8,774 nucleotides of DNA from an uncultured Oscillibacter sp. GTDB lineage: Bacteria > Bacillota > Clostridia > Oscillospirales > Oscillospiraceae. The notes beneath the pieces are model-generated. The model did no database searches, had not been told where the DNA came from, and saw nothing but the letters and a program-made list of their open reading frames with translations. Shown one piece after another: positions 5,600 to 8,774 of the stretch. Each line of letters begins with the position of its first letter. Within the stretch, counting starts at the first letter, position 1. Position numbers and translations under genes: made by a program. The stretch spans positions 1 through 8,774 of the forward strand of contig URXS01000080.1 of assembly GCA_900551885.1 (NCBI GenBank). Reading direction: 5' to 3'.

Positions 5600-5773
5600 G
5601 CTTTACGAACGAGCATGGGCGCTGCCAGAGCGGTGCCTGTTTTTGTCTGTGAAAAAATCGGACCGCACTGGTGTTCCGCCCACTTTGTGGCGACGGTGCC
5701 GGGGCGGGCGTGCACCTGCGCCGCCCGGTCTGACGGACCCGGGCGCGGGAATTTCCCAAAAGGAGGGAACAAC
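5600..5773 (+). promoter_or_regulatory. Long GC-rich structured mRNA leader
   Basis: Visible stems are CGCCCAC/GTGGCG (5677-5692) and CGCCCGGTC (5722-5730) with GACCCGGGCG (5736-5745), one bulge. CCGCCC (5721-5726) can instead pair with GGGCGG (5702-5707), so the two folds exclude each other. TTCCC (5753-5757) can pair with GGGAA (5765-5769), which overlaps the ribosome site. I recognise no known riboswitch family. The start point is estimated from the promoter. Confidence 0.4.
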
Positions 5774-7495
5774 TTGAAGAGTTGGAAACGCTGGGCCGCG
5801 GCGTTGCTGTCGGTGGCTTTGTGCCTGGGCCTGCTGGCCGGCTGCGGCGGCGAAGAGGAGGGCATGTCCCTGTCAGTCTGCGCCGGTGCGGCACCGGAGA
5901 GCCTGGATCCGATCTACACCACCAGCACAGCCGACCAGACCATTTTGACCCATCTCTATGAAAACCTGATGCAGGCGTCCACCGATGAGAATGGCGCCTT
6001 GACGGCGGCCAGTGGTATGGCAAAAAGCGCAGAGTCAGAGACCAATGTGGACGGTACGGTCACCTGGACCTTCCGCCTGCGTAACGCCAAGTGGTCCGAC
6101 GGGAAAAAGGTCACCGCCGACGATTTCGTCTACGCCTGGCAGCGGCTGGCGGATCCGGAGCGGAATTCTCCCTATGCATCGCTGCTGTCCATTGTGGCCG
6201 GATACCAGGAGGCCCGGGAGAGCGGCGACATGAGTTTGTTGCAGGTGACCGCTGAGAATGACACCACGTTGGTGGTGGTGCTCAGCGGCAGCTATGAATG
6301 GTTTTTGACCCAGGTCTGCACCTCCACCGCCACGCTTCCCCTGCGTCGGGATCTGATGGCCCAGTGGGAACCGGAGGAGACGGAGGAAGCGGCGGAGACT
6401 CAAGAGGATACATCAGAGACCGAAGAGGAAACCGAGCAGGAGATCCCGCCGGAGGAGACTGCTCCCTGGTGGTCCGACACCGCGGCGCTGGTGACCAACG
6501 GGCCCTACCAGGTGACCACCTACACGGCGGGGGAGAGCCTGACGGCCAGTGCTTATGAGGATTACTATGGCCGCCAGAAAGGTCCCGAGACGCTGACCTT
6601 CTACTTTGCCGATACGGCAGACGATGCCTGGAGCCTGTATGAGGCGGGTACCGTGGATTTTGTGGGGGAGCTGCCGGAGGAGCAGTTGGAAGCCCGGGCG
6701 CAGGATGAGGCCCGGCCTCTGTCGGCGGAGCTGGGCACCTATGTGGTGCTGTTCAACTGTGCCCAGGACCCCTTTGACGAGGCCGATGTGCGCCGTGCTC
6801 TGGCGTTGGTGCTGGACCGGAACACAGTGGCCCAGGCAGCCGGGACCGACGCCCGGGCGGCGGAGGGCCTGGTGGCTCCCGGTGTTCCCGACAGCGGCGG
6901 CGGGGCCTTCCGGGACAATGGTGCTCTGCTGGACAACAACCCGGACCACTATGCCGACACCTGCACCCAGGGGGTGGAACTGCTGTCCCAGGCCGGCTAT
7001 GACGGTGGCCGAGGCCTGGGGGAGCTGGAGTACCTGTATGTGGATCAAGATGGGGCCGCTGCTGTGGCCCAGGCCCTGTGCGATATGTGGAGCCGGGAGT
7101 TGCATCTGCAGGTGACGGCCCGGGCCGTCACGGAGGAGGAACTGGATCAGGCGCTGGCGGAGGGGACCTTTACCCTGGCCGGTGTAGAGTTGCGGCCCGT
7201 GGCTAACGATCCGGAGTGCTTCCTGATGCCCTGGGTCTCCGAACGGGAGGAAAATACTGCCCGCTACGCCAACAGTGCCTATGATACCCTGCTCTCCATC
7301 ATTGCCAGTGCCCAGGACAGCACCGCCCGCAGCGGTTGCCTCCATGACGCGGAGGCTCTGCTGCTGGAGGACAGCGTGGTGGCTCCCCTGTATACCACGG
7401 TCACCGGTTGGGAGCTGCGGGATACGCTGACGGGTCTGTGGCGGGATGGCCGGGGCTGGTTCCGCTTTACCGGCGTGGTGACCCGGAGCGTATAA
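5774..7495 (+). CDS. ABC transporter substrate-binding lipoprotein, oligopeptide (SBP_bac_5) family
   Basis: A 573-residue extracellular solute receptor anchored by lipid, which should deliver peptides to an Opp/Dpp-type ABC permease. The start is TTG at 5774, 6 bases after AAAAGGAGGG. It gives a classic signal peptide (MKSWKRW, then a hydrophobic run) ending in lipobox LAGC, with Cys24 the lipidated residue. The frame is open further upstream to an ATG at 5615, but that would bury the signal peptide and ribosome site. Family features are PESLDPIYTT (41-50), WTFRLRNAKWSDGKKVTADD (98-117), NGPYQVTTY (242-250) and an FNCAQDPFDEADVRRALALV region (327-346). Odd: residues 199-230 form a Glu/Thr-rich insert with 16 acidic residues of 32 and no basic ones. 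No permease or ATPase gene is in the window, so it is an orphan receptor or its partners are elsewhere. The ligand cannot be read from the sequence. Confidence 0.92.
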   Translation: MKSWKRWAAALLSVALCLGLLAGCGGEEEGMSLSVCAGAAPESLDPIYTTSTADQTILTHLYENLMQASTDENGALTAASGMAKSAESETNVDGTVTWTFRLRNAKWSDGKKVTADDFVYAWQRLADPERNSPYASLLSIVAGYQEARESGDMSLLQVTAENDTTLVVVLSGSYEWFLTQVCTSTATLPLRRDLMAQWEPEETEEAAETQEDTSETEEETEQEIPPEETAPWWSDTAALVTNGPYQVTTYTAGESLTASAYEDYYGRQKGPETLTFYFADTADDAWSLYEAGTVDFVGELPEEQLEARAQDEARPLSAELGTYVVLFNCAQDPFDEADVRRALALVLDRNTVAQAAGTDARAAEGLVAPGVPDSGGGAFRDNGALLDNNPDHYADTCTQGVELLSQAGYDGGRGLGELEYLYVDQDGAAAVAQALCDMWSRELHLQVTARAVTEEELDQALAEGTFTLAGVELRPVANDPECFLMPWVSEREENTARYANSAYDTLLSIIASAQDSTARSGCLHDAEALLLEDSVVAPLYTTVTGWELRDTLTGLWRDGRGWFRFTGVVTRSV

Positions 7496-7513
7496 AACAG
7501 AAGAATTCCCATT

Positions 7514-7546
7514 AAACACGCGGTGCCCTTTGGCACCGCGTGTTTT
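7514..7546 (+). terminator. Intrinsic terminator of the lipoprotein gene
   Basis: A 14-bp perfect stem: AAACACGCGGTGCC (7514-7527), loop CTTT, GGCACCGCGTGTTT (7532-7545). The stem ends in a TTTT run (7543-7546). It begins 18 bases after the stop codon. Confidence 0.85.
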
Positions 7547-7556
7547 GCATTGGCGG

Positions 7557-7585
7557 TTGCCGCCGGCAGTGGAGGCGTGTATAAT
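7557..7585 (+). promoter_or_regulatory. Promoter of lplA
   Basis: TTGCCG (7557-7562), 17-base spacer, perfect TATAAT (7580-7585). It begins 10 bases after the preceding terminator and leaves a leader of about 28 nt before lplA. Confidence 0.68.
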
Positions 7586-7619
7586 GGGGGACAAGATCGA
7601 TTTTTGAAAGGAGCGCGCA

Positions 7620-8636
7620 ATGAGCCCTCAGATTCATTACCTGGAGACCGGCTCTCTGGATCCCGCCTATAACCTGGCCTTTGAGGAGACGGTGCTGCGG
7701 CGGAGGACCCAGGGAGACTATTTGATGCTGTGGCAGAACGACAATACCATTGTGGTAGGGCAAAACCAGAATGCCGAGGCCGAGATCAACCGGGCCTTTG
7801 TGGAGGCCCATGGTATCCATGTGGTGCGGCGGGCCACCGGCGGCGGTGCTGTGTACCACGATTTGGGCAATTTGAATTATTCCTTCATCACCGACGCCGG
7901 CGACGCCCAGCGGCTGACTATGGAGCGGTTTACCCGCCCGGTGGTGGAGGCCCTGCGGGGGCTGGGCCTTCAGGCGGAGGCCTCCGGCCGCAACGATATT
8001 CTGGTGGAGGGCCGCAAGGTCTCCGGTACTGCCCAGCGGATGATACGGGACCGGATTCTTCACCATGGGACTATGCTCTTTGACGCCAATCCCGACATGG
8101 TGGCCGGTGCCCTGAACGTGGACCCGGCCAAGTTCCAGTCCAAGAGCTCCAAATCTGTTCGCAGCCGGATCGGCAACATCCGCTCGTTCTTGCAGGAAGA
8201 TATGGATCTGCCCGCTTTCTGGGCCTATCTGAAAAAAGCTCTGGCCGGGGACGGCCTGACGCCGGACCACCTGACGGAGGAGGAACTGGCGGAGGTGGAG
8301 ACCCTGCGCCGGGACAAGTACGCTACCTGGGAGTGGACCTATGGCCGCTCTCCCAAGTACAGCATGACCAACCGCCACCGCTGGGATGGCGGTACGCTGG
8401 AGGCCCATCTGCAGGTGGACAAGGGGACTATCACCGGCGTGGTGTTTTACGGAGACTTTTTGTCTCTCCAGCCGCTGGACCCGGTGACGGAGGCCCTGCT
8501 GGGCTGTCCGTTCCGCCGGGAGGCCGTTTCGGCAGTGCTGGAGCGGTTTCCCCTGGAACAGTATTTTGGTACCATTACCCGGGACGAGATCCTGGACACT
8601 CTTTTTTACGTCGGGGCGGAGGACACCACCCTGTAA
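7620..8636 (+). CDS. lplA: Lipoate-protein ligase A
   Basis: Activates lipoate with ATP to lipoyl-AMP and transfers it to the lysine of lipoyl domains, such as GcvH or 2-oxoacid dehydrogenase E2, in the cytoplasm: the salvage route for lipoate. The 338 residues match the full-length two-domain family. The N-terminal catalytic domain shows RRATGGGAVYHDLGNLNYSF (70-89), GRNDILVEGRKVSGTAQ (123-139) and HHGTMLFD (148-155). Lys133 aligns with the lipoyl-AMP-contacting lysine of the same number in E. coli LplA. The C-terminal accessory domain begins near WEWTYGRSPKYS (237-248). The ATG at 7620 follows AAAGGAG (7607-7613) by 6 bases. The gene has its own promoter and terminator. No lipoylated substrate gene is present in the window, so the partner protein is unknown. 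Confidence 0.95.
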   Translation: MSPQIHYLETGSLDPAYNLAFEETVLRRRTQGDYLMLWQNDNTIVVGQNQNAEAEINRAFVEAHGIHVVRRATGGGAVYHDLGNLNYSFITDAGDAQRLTMERFTRPVVEALRGLGLQAEASGRNDILVEGRKVSGTAQRMIRDRILHHGTMLFDANPDMVAGALNVDPAKFQSKSSKSVRSRIGNIRSFLQEDMDLPAFWAYLKKALAGDGLTPDHLTEEELAEVETLRRDKYATWEWTYGRSPKYSMTNRHRWDGGTLEAHLQVDKGTITGVVFYGDFLSLQPLDPVTEALLGCPFRREAVSAVLERFPLEQYFGTITRDEILDTLFYVGAEDTTL

Positions 8637-8643
8637 ACACAAT

Positions 8644-8678
8644 AAACCGGCCCGCCCCATCAGGGGCGGGCCGGTTTT
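8644..8678. terminator. Bidirectional terminator between lplA and a convergent gene
   Basis: A 15-bp perfect stem: AAACCGGCCCGCCCC (8644-8658), loop ATCA, GGGGCGGGCCGGTTT (8663-8677), ending in TTTT (8675-8678) on the plus strand. On the minus strand the stem ends in TTT followed by ATTGTG. It lies 7 bases after the lplA stop and 8 bases after the end of the minus-strand gene. Confidence 0.88.
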
Positions 8679-8686
8679 CACTGACT

Positions 8687-8774
8687 TCAGTCAAAGGACT
8701 CTGTCTGAAAGGGCTCCAGCAGCAGCCGGATATCCGCCACGGCCGGCAGCTTGCCCAATGCCCGCTGGGCGGCC
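8687..8774 (-). CDS. C-terminal fragment of an unidentified convergent gene (5' end outside window)
   Basis: Read on the minus strand, the frame is open from the window edge to TGA (complement of 8687-8689). It encodes 28 residues: AAQRALGKLPAVADIRLLLE followed by PFQTESFD. Codon choice (GCC, CTG, CGG, GAG, CCC) matches the neighbouring genes, and the stop lies 8 bases from a shared terminator, so a real convergent gene is likely. The fragment looks like a helix followed by a beta strand. It is too short for me to name a family. Confidence 0.6.
   Translation of the reverse strand, partial: AAQRALGKLPAVADIRLLLEPFQTESFD

Noticed and set aside
5615..5773. N-terminal extension of the lipoprotein to an upstream ATG
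   Set aside because: The extension has no good ribosome site and would bury a textbook lipoprotein signal peptide. The TTG at 5774 has AGGAGGG at ideal spacing.
6413..7594. 393-codon minus-strand frame opposite the lipoprotein gene
   Set aside because: Antisense shadow. It crosses the intrinsic terminator and has no domain or ribosome site that I can see.
7512..8681. 389-codon minus-strand frame opposite lplA
   Set aside because: Antisense shadow spanning two terminators. The plus strand encodes full-length LplA.

Overview
The window looks like a chromosomal segment of a moderately GC-rich anaerobic member of the Bacillota, most likely a gut Clostridia of the Oscillospirales type. This is inferred from strong AGGAGG-type ribosome binding sites, TATAAT promoters, GC-rich coding DNA with AT-rich promoter regions, a lipoprotein starting at TTG, and the gene families present. 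It is mostly ordinary housekeeping and metabolic sequence. I see no CRISPR array, IS element, prophage, tRNA or rRNA, and nothing that amounts to a complete unknown system.

Layout. (1) 1-712: the 3' end of a plus-strand gene whose visible part is entirely low complexity. An acidic Glu/Ala/Pro/Val repeat is followed by a lysine-rich, histone-H1-like tail. (2) 721-3147: glgP, glycogen/alpha-glucan phosphorylase, 8 bases after that gene and surely in the same operon. The upstream gene may therefore be another glycogen gene with a disordered tail. (3) 3148-3748: two tandem hairpins, a short doubtful reading frame that looks like a gene remnant, and a bidirectional terminator. (4) 3749-3964, minus strand: a small XRE-family repressor-like protein. 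(5) 3965-4293: an AT-rich divergent control region with a minus-strand promoter candidate, a perfect TCACAA/TTGTGA inverted repeat, a near-consensus plus-strand promoter and a hairpin in the leader. (6) 4294-5451: a minimal DEAD-box RNA helicase with its own terminator. (7) 5493-5773: a promoter inside a 33-bp near-perfect dyad with a LacI/CcpA-like core, preceded by helically phased T-tracts and followed by a GC-rich leader of about 174 nt. (8) 5774-7495: an oligopeptide-type ABC transporter substrate-binding lipoprotein with an unusual Glu/Thr-rich insert. (9) 7620-8636: lipoate-protein ligase A with its own promoter and terminator. (10) 8687-8774, minus strand: the C-terminal end of an unidentified convergent gene.

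How the genes relate. Only the upstream gene and glgP clearly form an operon (storage polysaccharide metabolism). The XRE gene, helicase, transporter lipoprotein and lplA each appear to be separate transcription units bounded by recognisable intrinsic terminators. The most interesting non-coding signals are the promoter dyad and structured leader of the lipoprotein gene, and the divergent region between the XRE gene and the helicase.
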